Position numbers and translations under genes: made by a program
Shown: piece after piece, positions 7,925 through 15,710 of the stretch
How the letters are laid out: each line of letters begins with the position of its first letter
How positions within the stretch are numbered: position 1 is the first letter of the stretch
Notes under the pieces: model-generated
Seen by the model: the letters and a program-made list of their open reading frames with translations, nothing else
Database searches by the model: none
Told to the model about the DNA's origin: nothing
Source: Faecalibacterium sp.
GTDB lineage: Bacteria > Bacillota > Clostridia > Oscillospirales > Ruminococcaceae
DNA: 33,021 nt
Direction: 5' to 3'
Assembly: GCA_022652735.1 (NCBI GenBank)
Contig: JALCRP010000023.1
Coordinates: forward strand, 1-33,021

Positions 7925-8934
7925 AACTGCGCCAGCGCATAGAGCAGGGCTGCCCAGTTTTCTATTTTTATTCAACGGAAAGCTATCTCGTGCGCCAAGA
8001 GGCGGCTGCCGTTTGCGGCCTGCTGCGCGAGGGCGATGCCGAGGCGACAATTTTGGACGAGCCGGCGCCTTCGCTCGAAGCGATCGTGATGGCGGCCGGG
8101 ACAATCTCATTTTTTGGCACACGCCGCCTTGTAGAGCTGCCGAACTTGGAACCCACCGCCTATTCGGACAAGGATATTGCAGAGTTCTGCGAGATCTTAT
8201 CCAGCGCGGAAAACGCGGTATTTGTGCTTTCTAGCACCATGAACGCAGAAAGGGGAACGGCACAGCCCGCAAAGCGTATGCAAAAGCTGCTGGATACCTG
8301 CGCCAAAATCGGCTATGTACAGCTTCTGGCGAAGCCGACGGAAATGCAGCTGCGCCAACAGATCGTGCAGCGCGCCGCCGCGCAGGGAGCAAACCTTTCG
8401 GACAGCGTGGCGAAAACGATGCTTGAACGCTCGGGCGAAGATGCCTATTTGCTGGAAAACGAAACCGATAAGCTCTGCGCGCTGGCGGGCTACGGCACCG
8501 TGACGTCCGGCATGGTGGCGCAGGCGGGCACGGCCCAGCTGGACGCTCGTGTGTTTGATTTGATCGACCTTGTAACGGTACGCAACTCGACGGGCGCCTG
8601 CCAAAAATTGCAGGAGCTGCTCCGGCTGCAAAACGAGCCGATCCCGATTGCCGCTTCGCTGATTGGCAGCTATGTGGACATGTATCGTGTGCGGCTGGGG
8701 CAGGCGGCCCGCCGCAGCTATAGCACGGTGTTTAAGGATTTCGGCTATAAAGGCAACTCCTTCCGCCTGAAACACGCGCAGGATGCTGCGGCACATTATA
8801 CGGTGCCGCAGCTGGAGGCTTGCCTGCTGATTTTGCTGGAGCTGGACAAGGGCTTGAAAAGCAGCCCGGTCGGCCCGGAAATTCAGCTGGAAACCGGCAT
8901 CTGCCGCCTTTGCGCCGCAGGGGGCCATTTATGA
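7909..8934 (+). CDS. holA: DNA polymerase III subunit delta
   Basis: A 341-residue clamp-loader subunit that opens the beta sliding clamp. The sequence has the HolA layout: an N-terminal RecA-like fold with little sequence conservation, a middle helical part (LLENETDKLCAL), and the C-terminal collar region with conserved spacing around residues 270-325. The open frame extends upstream to 7849. The ATG at 7909, preceded by G-rich GGGGAATGGGGG, starts at the expected N terminus (ADLVKLRQRIEQG, then YFYSTESYLV), so I chose it. It overlaps comEC at its start and the toprim gene by ATGA at its end, so translation is coupled. The comEC-holA order is common in Firmicutes and supports the call. Confidence 0.9.
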   Translation: MADLVKLRQRIEQGCPVFYFYSTESYLVRQEAAAVCGLLREGDAEATILDEPAPSLEAIVMAAGTISFFGTRRLVELPNLEPTAYSDKDIAEFCEILSSAENAVFVLSSTMNAERGTAQPAKRMQKLLDTCAKIGYVQLLAKPTEMQLRQQIVQRAAAQGANLSDSVAKTMLERSGEDAYLLENETDKLCALAGYGTVTSGMVAQAGTAQLDARVFDLIDLVTVRNSTGACQKLQELLRLQNEPIPIAASLIGSYVDMYRVRLGQAARRSYSTVFKDFGYKGNSFRLKHAQDAAAHYTVPQLEACLLILLELDKGLKSSPVGPEIQLETGICRLCAAGGHL

Positions 8935-9554
8935 AAGAAAAACTGCATACGGGCCGTGTCGTGCTTGTGGAAGGGCGGTATGACGCCGCGCGGCTGGCCG
9001 GGCTGATCGACGCCGACATCCTGACAACGGATGGCTTTGCCATCCGCGCCGACCGCGCGCGCCAGCAGACGCTGCGCCGCTTGGCCGCGGCGCGCGGCTT
9101 GCTTATCTTAACGGATTCCGACGCGGCCGGGTTCCAAATCCGCACCTTTGTTACCAATTTGGCTGGGGAGCAAAATGTATTGCAGGCCTATATCCCGGCC
9201 TGCCCCGGGAAAGAGCCGCGCAAGCCTGTGCCGGGCAAAGAAGGGCTGCTGGGCGTGGAAGGCGTTTCAGACGACATCCTGCGCCGGGTTTTAGCAACGG
9301 CGCTGCGGGCAGAGGCCGCGCCGATGCCGAAGCAGCCCGTAAAGCGAGAAATTACCTACACTGATTTATACAGCTGGGGGCTTTCCGGCACGGCAGGGGC
9401 CGCGGCACGGAAAACGGCACTGCTGCAGGCGCTTGGGCTGCCGCCGCGCCTTTCTAAAAAAGAGCTGACGGCTGTGCTGAACAGCCTTTATACGTATGAG
9501 GAGTTGGACGCCCGCGTAAGGGCGCTGGCAGCACAAACGGAAAGGGCAGAGTGA
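8931..9554 (+). CDS. rnmV: Toprim-domain protein, ribonuclease M5-like (RnmV family)
   Basis: A 207-residue protein with an N-terminal toprim domain. Glu14 lies in VLVEGRYD and Asp62/Asp64 in LTDSDAAG, the metal-binding pattern of the fold. The stretches DADILTTDGFAI, FQIRTF and GVEGVSDDIL, and a C-terminal helical domain with LSGTAGAAARK, match the architecture of RNase M5, which matures 5S rRNA. It starts inside the end of holA through an ATGA overlap. In Bacillus rnmV sits beside ksgA, whereas here it follows holA, so some caution about the exact substrate is warranted. It may be an RnmV paralogue rather than the true 5S maturase. Confidence 0.7.
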   Translation: MKEKLHTGRVVLVEGRYDAARLAGLIDADILTTDGFAIRADRARQQTLRRLAAARGLLILTDSDAAGFQIRTFVTNLAGEQNVLQAYIPACPGKEPRKPVPGKEGLLGVEGVSDDILRRVLATALRAEAAPMPKQPVKREITYTDLYSWGLSGTAGAAARKTALLQALGLPPRLSKKELTAVLNSLYTYEELDARVRALAAQTERAE

Positions 9555-9558
9555 TATT

Positions 9559-11112
9559 TTGGATACACTGACACTAAAAAAAGAAAATCCGATTTCCGGC
9601 CGGCTTAAGCAGCTATTTTTTGTTGTTTTTGTGCTGCTGCTGGCGCTTTCGATGGGGTACGGCTATCTCCGCTTTGCCGAAGATGCCCGCACGACGGCTG
9701 TCTTGCCGGCGGCGGTGCTGTGGCTTGCCCTGCTTTGGCTGATAGATCATTTTGCGCGCCGCCTGACGGAGAAAAGCTGGCTTTCGCGGCATTTCACGGC
9801 GGTGGCGTTGGCGGCGGCCGGCGTGTTTTTTGCCGTTGTGCTGGCGCTGGCGAACCTGTGCCGCTATACGCCGCAATGCGATCTGGATGCGATTTTTAAT
9901 GGCGCTTTGAACTGGCTGAACGGCTCGCTGACAAGCGGCCAGTTCAACACGACTATTGACCCGGTGGCGTATTTTTACTACTTTCCGAACAACCTCGGCG
10001 GCATGGCGGTACTGGCGGGGGCCTTCCGCGTGTTTGGTATGCAGGATGCTTTTCTTTCCGCCTGCATCTTCAACAGCCTTCTGCTGACGGTACTGTTTTT
10101 GTCGGTGGTTTTTTCGCTGAAAGAGCTGGCTGGGGTACGCGGCGGCGTGGATGGGCTGGCGCTCGTCTGCTGCAACTTGCCGCTGTGGTTTGCCGGTGCG
10201 TTTTTCTATACCGATTCGCTGTCGCTGGCGTTCCCGACGGCGGCCTTTTACTGCCTGCTGCGCGCAAAACGTGCCCAAAAGGTACCGGCCCGGTGCGGAT
10301 GGGTGCTTGGGGCTGCTGCCATTTTTGCCGCAGGGGGCTTTGCCAAAATCACGGTGCTGATCCTTGCCATTGCGGCGGGCATCTGGCTTTTGCTGCAAAA
10401 AGATTGGAAGAAGGCACTGCTGCTGGGTGTGGCGACGGCGCTGCTGACGGCAGGCGCACAGGGCGCGCTGCAAGCGGCACTGTATCCTTCCCAACTTGAC
10501 CCCGCCACGGCCGAAATCATGAACACGCCGACGCTGCATTGGGTGATGATGGGCCTGAAGGACGATGGCTATTATAACCCGCAGGATTACACGTTTACGC
10601 GCTCTTTTACCTCGACACAAGAGCGGGATGCGGCCCTGCGGCAGGAGATTGCAAACCGCATGCAGGGCTTTGGCCTGACACATTTGATCCGCCATAATCT
10701 GCGCAAGATCGGCCACGACATCAGCAGCGGCACTTTGCAGCTTTCCGATTTTTACGATGATGGCCCGATGCAGCCGGAATGGATGCAGAATTTGCTCCTC
10801 ACGGGCCGCAGCCCGGCAAACAGCGGGTACGAAGCGCTTTGCGGCGGCATCCATCTGTGCATGCTGCTTTTGATGCTGTACGGCGCGGCAAAGCAGATTC
10901 GCGGCTGTAAAATCGACTTTGCCGGCTGCCTGTGGCTCGGGTATTTCGGGCTGATGGTGTTTTTGTCGATGTGGGAAACCGACCCGCGCTATACGGTCAA
11001 CTATACCGGCGTCCTGATGATATGCGCTGCGCTGGGGCTGTTGGCCCTGCCGCAGAAAAAGGCGGCCCCGAAGAAAGCCCAGCCGGAGCAGGCCGGTGCG
11101 GCCGCGGCGTAA
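9559..11112 (+). CDS. Multi-pass membrane glycosyltransferase (GT39/ArnT-like)
   Basis: A 517-residue integral membrane protein with roughly 11 hydrophobic segments. After the first two helices there is a long extracytoplasmic loop with an acidic site (CDLDAIFNGALNW, about residues 111-123) followed by DPVAYFYYFPNN. This resembles GT-C enzymes that move sugars from polyprenyl-phosphate donors onto lipids, glycans or proteins. DPRYTVNYTGV near the C terminus is also typical of such proteins. The frame opens with TTG at 9559, 4 bases after the toprim stop, with a weak AGAG ribosome site. The next in-frame ATG would cut into the first membrane helix, so TTG is favoured. The acceptor is unknown. 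A Lys/Ala/Pro-rich C-terminal tail closes the protein. Confidence 0.65.
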   Translation: MDTLTLKKENPISGRLKQLFFVVFVLLLALSMGYGYLRFAEDARTTAVLPAAVLWLALLWLIDHFARRLTEKSWLSRHFTAVALAAAGVFFAVVLALANLCRYTPQCDLDAIFNGALNWLNGSLTSGQFNTTIDPVAYFYYFPNNLGGMAVLAGAFRVFGMQDAFLSACIFNSLLLTVLFLSVVFSLKELAGVRGGVDGLALVCCNLPLWFAGAFFYTDSLSLAFPTAAFYCLLRAKRAQKVPARCGWVLGAAAIFAAGGFAKITVLILAIAAGIWLLLQKDWKKALLLGVATALLTAGAQGALQAALYPSQLDPATAEIMNTPTLHWVMMGLKDDGYYNPQDYTFTRSFTSTQERDAALRQEIANRMQGFGLTHLIRHNLRKIGHDISSGTLQLSDFYDDGPMQPEWMQNLLLTGRSPANSGYEALCGGIHLCMLLLMLYGAAKQIRGCKIDFAGCLWLGYFGLMVFLSMWETDPRYTVNYTGVLMICAALGLLALPQKKAAPKKAQPEQAGAAAA

Positions 11113-11168
11113 GCGGCGCGGAGCCTGCGGCCGGCCTCAATCTATCGGGCAAACATTTTTACGACGAC

Positions 11169-11213
11169 AAAAAAATCCGCTGTACCGGCATGTACCGGCT
11201 CAGCGGATTTTTT
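11169..11213. terminator. Bidirectional intrinsic terminator between convergent genes
   Basis: A perfect outer stem AATCCGCTG / CAGCGGATT is flanked by an A-run on the left and a T-run on the right, so it can stop transcription from both sides. The loop contains a tandem copy of TGTACCGGC. It serves the glycosyltransferase gene (plus) and the pseudouridine synthase gene (minus). Confidence 0.9.
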
Positions 11214-11263
11214 GAAATTGCGGATCAAGCCTTTTTAGGAATTTTGCACGGCAGGCAAAGCGC

Positions 11264-12211
11264 TTACTTCAGGGTGCCGTCCAGAATCTGCGCGTAATAC
11301 CACGGCTTCGGCGCACGGAACACTTTGCCGCTGAGCGCCGAAAGCTCCGGCTGCGAAAAGCGGGGAAGCGTCAGCTCCCACGCGCAAAGCGCCTGATACT
11401 TCAAGCGCAGCTCACGGTTTGCGGCGTTGTTGCCGTATTTGCTGTCGCCGAGGATGGGGCAGCCGATGCTGGCCATGTGGGCGCGGATTTGATGGGTGCG
11501 GCCTGTGATAAGCTCGACCTTCAAAAGTGCCAGCCGGCCCGAAACCGCGATTGTCTCATACCGCGTCTCGACTTGCTTTGCGCCGGGCTGCTGCTCGGGC
11601 ACAATCTTGACAATGCCGCGGTCGGCATCCTTGATCTCGTAGCCGTCCAGCACGGCATCCGGCGGCTCTGGCCGGCCAAAGGTGACGCAGAGATACAGCT
11701 TTTTCACCTCGCGCTGTTTGATGGCCTGCACAAGCGCCTGCTCGGCGGCGGCCGTCTTGGCGATCAGCACAAGGCCGCTTGTGCCGGTATCCAAACGGTG
11801 GCACAGCGCCGGCGTATAGGCGGCGTCTGCCGTGTATTCGCCCTGCTGCGAAAGATACAGCAGGGTTCGATTTAGCAGGGTATCATAATCTGCGCCGTCG
11901 ACGGGCAGGCCGGCGGGCTTGTTTACAACAATCAGCTGTGGGCAATCGTACACGACCTCTGCCGGGCAGCGCGCCGATTTCCACGCCGGGCCGCGGCGGT
12001 CCGGCTCTTCCAGCTGATCGTCAAGCAAAAACAGCTTGATCTCGTCGCCCGCGACGACGCGGGTGGAAAGCGGCTGTTTTTTGCCGTTCAGCTTGATTTT
12101 GTTTTCGCGCAGGGCCTTGTTCAGGCGGCCCGGCCCCAGCACAGGGAACTGCTCGGCCAAATATTTATCGAGGCGCGTTGGTACCAGACATTTTGCTTTT
12201 AGAATGCGCAC
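11264..12211 (-). CDS. RluA-family pseudouridine synthase (RluC/RluD-like)
   Basis: A 315-residue RNA-modifying enzyme that converts uridine to pseudouridine, usually in 23S rRNA. It has an N-terminal S4 RNA-binding domain (about residues 12-62, TRLDKYLAEQF...) and the catalytic domain, with HRLD (138-141) holding the catalytic Asp141 in HRLDTGTSGLVL, and the conserved GRTHQIRAHM near 240. I start at GTG 12211, which is preceded by a strong AGGAGG and begins RILKAKCLVP. The upstream in-frame ATG at 12301 would add 30 residues running through the promoter. The exact RNA target cannot be read from the sequence. Confidence 0.9.
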   Translation of the reverse strand: MRILKAKCLVPTRLDKYLAEQFPVLGPGRLNKALRENKIKLNGKKQPLSTRVVAGDEIKLFLLDDQLEEPDRRGPAWKSARCPAEVVYDCPQLIVVNKPAGLPVDGADYDTLLNRTLLYLSQQGEYTADAAYTPALCHRLDTGTSGLVLIAKTAAAEQALVQAIKQREVKKLYLCVTFGRPEPPDAVLDGYEIKDADRGIVKIVPEQQPGAKQVETRYETIAVSGRLALLKVELITGRTHQIRAHMASIGCPILGDSKYGNNAANRELRLKYQALCAWELTLPRFSQPELSALSGKVFRAPKPWYYAQILDGTLK

Positions 12212-12251
12212 GTTGTATCCTCCTGTTTTCGGCAGGCTGCCGAATAGTAGT

Positions 12252-12280
12252 ATTATAAACGAAGCGAGCCGAAAATACAA
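12252..12280 (-). promoter_or_regulatory. Promoter of the pseudouridine synthase gene
   Basis: Minus-strand perfect -10 TATAAT (12252-12257) with a weak -35 TTGTAT 17 bases upstream. It gives a leader of about 35 bases before the GTG start and diverges from the tRNA-Leu promoter. Confidence 0.6.
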
Positions 12281-12294
12281 ATTGCCGCCGGCGG

Positions 12295-12323
12295 TTGACA
12301 TCTGCGCCGCGTTATTGTATCAT
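12295..12323 (+). promoter_or_regulatory. Promoter of tRNA-Leu
   Basis: Perfect -35 TTGACA (12295-12300), a 17-base spacer and -10 TATCAT (12318-12323). The expected start is about 10 bases before the mature tRNA 5' end. Confidence 0.8.
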
Positions 12324-12338
12324 GTGTTCTGCAAATCT

Positions 12339-12422
12339 GTCGCCGTGGCGAAACTGGCATACGCAAGGGACTTAAAATCCCTCGGTGGAAACACCTTACG
12401 GGTTCAATTCCCGTCGGCGGCA
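12339..12422 (+). tRNA. tRNA-Leu(UAA)
   Basis: An 84-base tRNA with a long class II variable arm. Acceptor stem GTCGCCG pairs with CGGCGGC (one U-G), discriminator A. The anticodon arm is AGGGA-CTTAAAA-TCCCT with anticodon TAA. The variable arm stem is GGTG-GAAA-CACC and the T arm is ACGGG-TTCAATT-CCCGT. The 3' CCA is not encoded and must be added enzymatically. It reads UUA and UUG codons. Confidence 0.97.
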
Positions 12423-12425
12423 CTT

Positions 12426-12463
12426 AAAAAGCTCTGTACCGTTTTGCGGTGCGGGGCTTTTTT
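12426..12463 (+). terminator. Terminator of tRNA-Leu
   Basis: A stem with an AGCTCTGTACCG-type left arm and a CGGTGCGGGGCT right arm, containing several G-T pairs, around a TTTTG loop and followed by a run of six T. It lies 3 bases after the tRNA. Confidence 0.8.
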
Positions 12464-12592
12464 GCGGTTTCGGCGCAGAAAACGCCTTTGCTCGCAAAAG
12501 ACATACTTATTGCGAAACTTTTGCCTTCTTTTGAAAAAAGGCGTATTGTTTTGTGGAATGCTCCAAACTTTTTTCCGCTTTCTTGCAGAGGA
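12464..12592. other. Non-coding gap with no identified feature
   Basis: This A/T-richer stretch between the tRNA-Leu terminator and the uraA leader promoter holds no frame with a plausible ribosome site. A short GCCTT...AAGGC inverted repeat near 12530-12550 has no T-run and is not called. Confidence 0.5.
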
Positions 12593-12621
12593 TTGCAAAA
12601 AACGGGCGAGTCTGCTATTCT
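12593..12621 (+). promoter_or_regulatory. Promoter of the uraA leader
   Basis: -35 TTGCAA (12593-12598), a 17-base spacer and -10 TATTCT (12616-12621). Initiation near 12628 would give a leader of about 170 bases ahead of uraA that includes the small ORF and the terminator. Confidence 0.6.
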
Positions 12622-12649
12622 TTGTAAAGTTTGAGAGGAGGGGAACGGT

Positions 12650-12739
12650 ATGCCGCGTTTGAAAAAACACATTCGGTGCCTTTCCCTTTCTATTTGTTCC
12701 TTGCGGGAGCGGAATCATTATTTTTATTGGATAAAATGA
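12650..12739 (+). CDS. Putative 29-residue leader peptide ahead of uraA
   Basis: An ATG at 12650 follows a very strong Shine-Dalgarno GAGGAGGGG (12635-12643, spacing 6). The frame runs 29 codons through a pyrimidine-rich tract (CTTTCCCTTTCTATTTGTTCC, 12680-12700) and a T-rich tract (12717-12728), and stops with TGA at 12737-12739. The next base (12740) begins the 5' arm of an intrinsic terminator. The peptide is basic (starts MPRLKKHIRC) with no recognised domain. Its placement suggests an attenuation leader rather than a functional protein. Translation is inferred from the ribosome site only. Confidence 0.5.
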   Translation: MPRLKKHIRCLSLSICSLRERNHYFYWIK

Positions 12740-12774
12740 GAGGTATCGCCATTATCGGCGTTACCTCTTTTTTT
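12740..12774 (+). terminator. Attenuator-type intrinsic terminator in the uraA leader
   Basis: Stem GAGGTA plus CGCC pairs with GGCG plus TACCTC (one internal T-T mismatch) around a 6-base loop and is followed by seven T. It sits between the uraA promoter and the uraA start, so most transcripts should end here unless it is disrupted. A ribosome finishing the leader ORF would cover its 5' arm. Confidence 0.8.
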
Positions 12775-12800
12775 ATGATGTTTTTTAGGAGGAAGAAAGT

Positions 12801-14159
12801 ATGAGTGAAAAGACAGAATCCCAGCAGGGCATTTTTGATGCCGCAGCGCTTGGCGTCCCTAAGATGCTGGTGCTCGGCCTGCAGCACATGTTTGCCATGT
12901 TCGGCGCAACGGTGCTCGTGCCGCTGATTACGGGGCTGAGCGTTTCCACAACGCTGCTGTGCGCGGGCCTCGGTACGCTGCTGTTCCACCTGATTACCAA
13001 GCGCAAGGTGCCGGCGTTTCTCGGCTCCTCGTTTGCGTATCTCGGCGGCTTTGCAATCGTTGCCCCGAAGCTGATGGATGCAAACGGCGAACAGACGATA
13101 GCAAATACGGAAATGCTGCCTTATGCCTGCGCCGCAGTTGCCTTTTCCGGCCTGCTGTACGTGCTGGTCAGCCTGCTGATTAAAGCATTCGGCATCCGCC
13201 GCATTATGAAGTTTTTCCCGCCGGTTGTCACCGGCCCGATCATTATTGCTATCGGCCTGATCCTTGCACCGTCCGCTGTGGCGAACTGCCAGACAAACTG
13301 GCTGCTTGCAATCGTTGCGCTGGCGGTGGTTATCGGCTGCAACATCTGGGGCAAGGGCATGATTAAGATTCTGCCGATTTTGCTCGGTGTGCTGGTATCC
13401 TATCTTGTCGCTGTGGCGACAAAAGCTGTGGACTTTACCGCGATCCGCGAAGCGGCATGGCTTGGCTTCCCGATCCATAAGCAGGCGATGGGCGTATTTG
13501 CCATCGACGGCAGCGCTACCTTTATCAGCGCACTGTTCACGATTATGCCGATTGCACTGGCGACGATGATGGAGCATATCGGCGATATTGCCGCCATCAG
13601 CGCGACAACCGGCCATAATTATATCAACGACCCCGGCCTGAACCGCACTCTGCTGGGCGATGGCCTTGCCACCACGCTGGCCGGCCTGATGGGCGGCCCG
13701 GCCAACACCACATACGGCGAAAACACGGGTGTACTGGCCCTTACGAAAATTTACGATCCGAAGGTCATTCGCATCGCAGCCATGTTTGCCGTGGTTCTGA
13801 GCTTCAGCCCGAAGTTTGAGGCCGTCATCAATACGATCCCCGCCGGCATCATCGGCGGCATCAGCTTTGTTTTGTACGGCATGATCTCTGCGATCGGCGT
13901 CCGCAACGTCGTCGAGAACAAGGTCGACTTTACCAACAGCCGCAACCTGATTATCGCCGCGATCATCTTGGTATCGGCGCTGGGCTTTAACTCGGTCGGC
14001 GGCGTTACCTTCGGCGTGTTCGGCTTTTCCATCACGCTGTCGGGCCTTGCAATCGCCGCTATTCTGGGCATTTTGCTGAACGCAATCCTGCCTGGCAACA
14101 ACTACGAATTCGATGCCGACGAGACGCCGGAAGGCGAGGGCGCAAGCCTGCGCGTGTAA
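12801..14159 (+). CDS. uraA: Uracil permease (NCS2/UraA family)
   Basis: A 452-residue inner-membrane nucleobase:proton symporter. It has the UraA hallmarks: LQHMFAMFGATVLVPL near the N terminus, SSFAYLGG in place of the SSFAF segment, the substrate-site Glu258 in EHIGD, and Glu307 in NTTYGENTGV. These last features fit uracil transporters better than xanthine or urate members. About 12-14 membrane segments are apparent. The ATG at 12801 follows AGGAGG (12787-12792). Expression is probably controlled by the leader terminator just upstream. A strong terminator follows, so the gene is monocistronic. Confidence 0.9.
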   Translation: MSEKTESQQGIFDAAALGVPKMLVLGLQHMFAMFGATVLVPLITGLSVSTTLLCAGLGTLLFHLITKRKVPAFLGSSFAYLGGFAIVAPKLMDANGEQTIANTEMLPYACAAVAFSGLLYVLVSLLIKAFGIRRIMKFFPPVVTGPIIIAIGLILAPSAVANCQTNWLLAIVALAVVIGCNIWGKGMIKILPILLGVLVSYLVAVATKAVDFTAIREAAWLGFPIHKQAMGVFAIDGSATFISALFTIMPIALATMMEHIGDIAAISATTGHNYINDPGLNRTLLGDGLATTLAGLMGGPANTTYGENTGVLALTKIYDPKVIRIAAMFAVVLSFSPKFEAVINTIPAGIIGGISFVLYGMISAIGVRNVVENKVDFTNSRNLIIAAIILVSALGFNSVGGVTFGVFGFSITLSGLAIAAILGILLNAILPGNNYEFDADETPEGEGASLRV

Positions 14160-14172
14160 CCAGCCTTTTTGA

Positions 14173-14206
14173 AAAAACAGCCCTGCCTTGCGGCAGGGCT
14201 GTTTTT
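14173..14206. terminator. Terminator after uraA
   Basis: A near-perfect stem AAAAACAGCCCTGCC / GGCAGGGCTGTTTTT with a TTGC loop. It has an A-run on the left and a T-run on the right. Confidence 0.92.
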
Positions 14207-14239
14207 CTGCCCAAGGCACGGATTTTGCCGCAGAATCTC

Positions 14240-14268
14240 TTGTGGATTGTGCAGCATTGTACTATAAT
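14240..14268 (+). promoter_or_regulatory. Promoter of the aminotransferase gene
   Basis: -35 TTGTGG (14240-14245), 17-base spacer, perfect -10 TATAAT (14263-14268). The leader is about 87 bases to the ATG at 14362. Confidence 0.75.
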
Positions 14269-14361
14269 ACAATATGTATTGGCGGCGGCCCGCTTTCTGG
14301 CAGAGGCGGGCACAAGATACGCCGCATGAATCGGGAAAGCAGAACGAAGGGGTGTATGAAA

Positions 14362-15642
14362 ATGTCAAACTATTTTTCGATGAACCAAGCGCAGCTCGCG
14401 CAGGAGCAGGCCCAGCTGCAAAAGGATTATGCCGCCTTTCAAAGCATGAAACTAAGCCTGAATATGGCGCGCGGCAAGCCCTGCACCGAGCAGCTCGATC
14501 TCTCGAAGCCGATGCTTCACATGCACGATTATACCTGTGCCGACGGGTTTGATGCCCGCAACTACGGCCGGCTTGAGGGCCTGCCGGAAGCGCGCAGCTT
14601 TTTTGCCGAGCTGCTCGGCGTATCGAAGGACGAAGTGATCGTCGGCGGCAACTCTTCGCTGCAACTGATGTATTATTTAATTGACCTCGGCTGGCGGCAG
14701 GGCTTTGTCGATTCCATCCGCCCGTGGCGCTTTTTCAACTCTCTTAAGTTTTTGTGCCCGGTGCCGGGCTATGATCGCCACTTCCGCATTACGGAATATT
14801 TCGGTTTTCAGCTTATCAGCATCCCGATGTCGCCTGATGGGCCGGACATGGATATGGTAGAGCAGCTTGTGGCAAAAGATGATACCATCAAAGGCATCTG
14901 GTGCGTGCCGGTATACTCAAACCCGGATGGCTACTGCTACTCGGCCGAAACCGTGGAGCGGCTTGCGAAAATGCAGACGGCCGCGCCCGATTTCAAGATC
15001 ATCTGGGATAATGCGTACATTGTGCATCACCTGACGGACGAGATTTGTGAATGCCCCAATATCCTGACGCTGTGCAAGCAGTATGACCATGCCGAGCGGC
15101 CGCTGATTTTCTGCTCGACGAGCAAAATCACATATCCCGGCGCGGGCGTGGCGGCTTTGGCCGCCAGCGAGCGCAATATCCAGAGCATTTTGAAAAACAT
15201 GGAACCGATGATTATCAGTTTCGACAAAATGAATCAGCTGCGGCACGTACAATTCTTAAAGAACAAGCAGGGTGTGCTGGAGCATATGAAAAAGCACCGC
15301 GCCATCTTGGCGCCGAAGTTCCAGCTTGTGAAGGACGCCTTTGCTTCTCAGCTAACGCCCTGTGGCGATATTGCCCACTGGACTGACCCGAAGGGCGGCT
15401 ACTTTATCAGCCTATATGTACAGCCCGGCTGCGCCAAGCGCGTGGCAGAGCTTTGCAAGCAGGCGGGCCTGACGCTGACGGGCGCGGGCGCATCTTATCC
15501 TTACGGCATCGACCCGGCCGATGCGCATTTGCGCATTGCGCCTACTTATCCCACGATCGAAGAGTTGAAGGTTGCATCCCAGCTGCTGACGGTTTGTGTA
15601 CGGCTCGCCGCCGTGGAAAAACTGCTTGGCGGCAAAAAATAA
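14362..15642 (+). CDS. PLP-dependent aminotransferase, aspartate aminotransferase (PF12897-type) family
   Basis: A 426-residue fold-type I aminotransferase. The PLP lysine is Lys255 in STSKITYPGAG. ARGKPCTEQLDLSKPML near the N terminus, NYGRLEGLPEARSFFAELLGV, VGGNSSLQLM and CVPVYSNPDGYCYS are typical of the distinct aspartate aminotransferase subfamily once labelled MocR-like, which lacks the DNA-binding domain. The likely reaction is aspartate plus 2-oxoglutarate to oxaloacetate and glutamate. An ATG at 14356 is also in frame, but AAGGGG at 14347-14352 is better placed for 14362. The much longer upstream frame from 14188 runs through the uraA terminator and the promoter and is not used. Confidence 0.85.
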   Translation: MSNYFSMNQAQLAQEQAQLQKDYAAFQSMKLSLNMARGKPCTEQLDLSKPMLHMHDYTCADGFDARNYGRLEGLPEARSFFAELLGVSKDEVIVGGNSSLQLMYYLIDLGWRQGFVDSIRPWRFFNSLKFLCPVPGYDRHFRITEYFGFQLISIPMSPDGPDMDMVEQLVAKDDTIKGIWCVPVYSNPDGYCYSAETVERLAKMQTAAPDFKIIWDNAYIVHHLTDEICECPNILTLCKQYDHAERPLIFCSTSKITYPGAGVAALAASERNIQSILKNMEPMIISFDKMNQLRHVQFLKNKQGVLEHMKKHRAILAPKFQLVKDAFASQLTPCGDIAHWTDPKGGYFISLYVQPGCAKRVAELCKQAGLTLTGAGASYPYGIDPADAHLRIAPTYPTIEELKVASQLLTVCVRLAAVEKLLGGKK

Positions 15643-15710
15643 GGCGAAGAAACGATTCTGCCGTTCTGCTTAAGGCGGCCTGACCGGGATCGTTCAAAGC
15701 AGGAGGTTCT

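Noticed and set aside
11161..11213. Tandem TGTACCGGC copies as a regulator operator or a CRISPR-like repeat
   Set aside because: Only two copies exist and they form the loop region of a clear bidirectional terminator.
12464..12800. Purine (guanine/xanthine) riboswitch in front of the nucleobase permease
   Set aside because: I could not find the conserved three-way junction sequences of the purine aptamer, and the permease looks uracil-specific.
12690..14219. 509-codon minus-strand frame opposite uraA
   Set aside because: It is a shadow of the uracil permease, running through the leader and the terminator of that gene.
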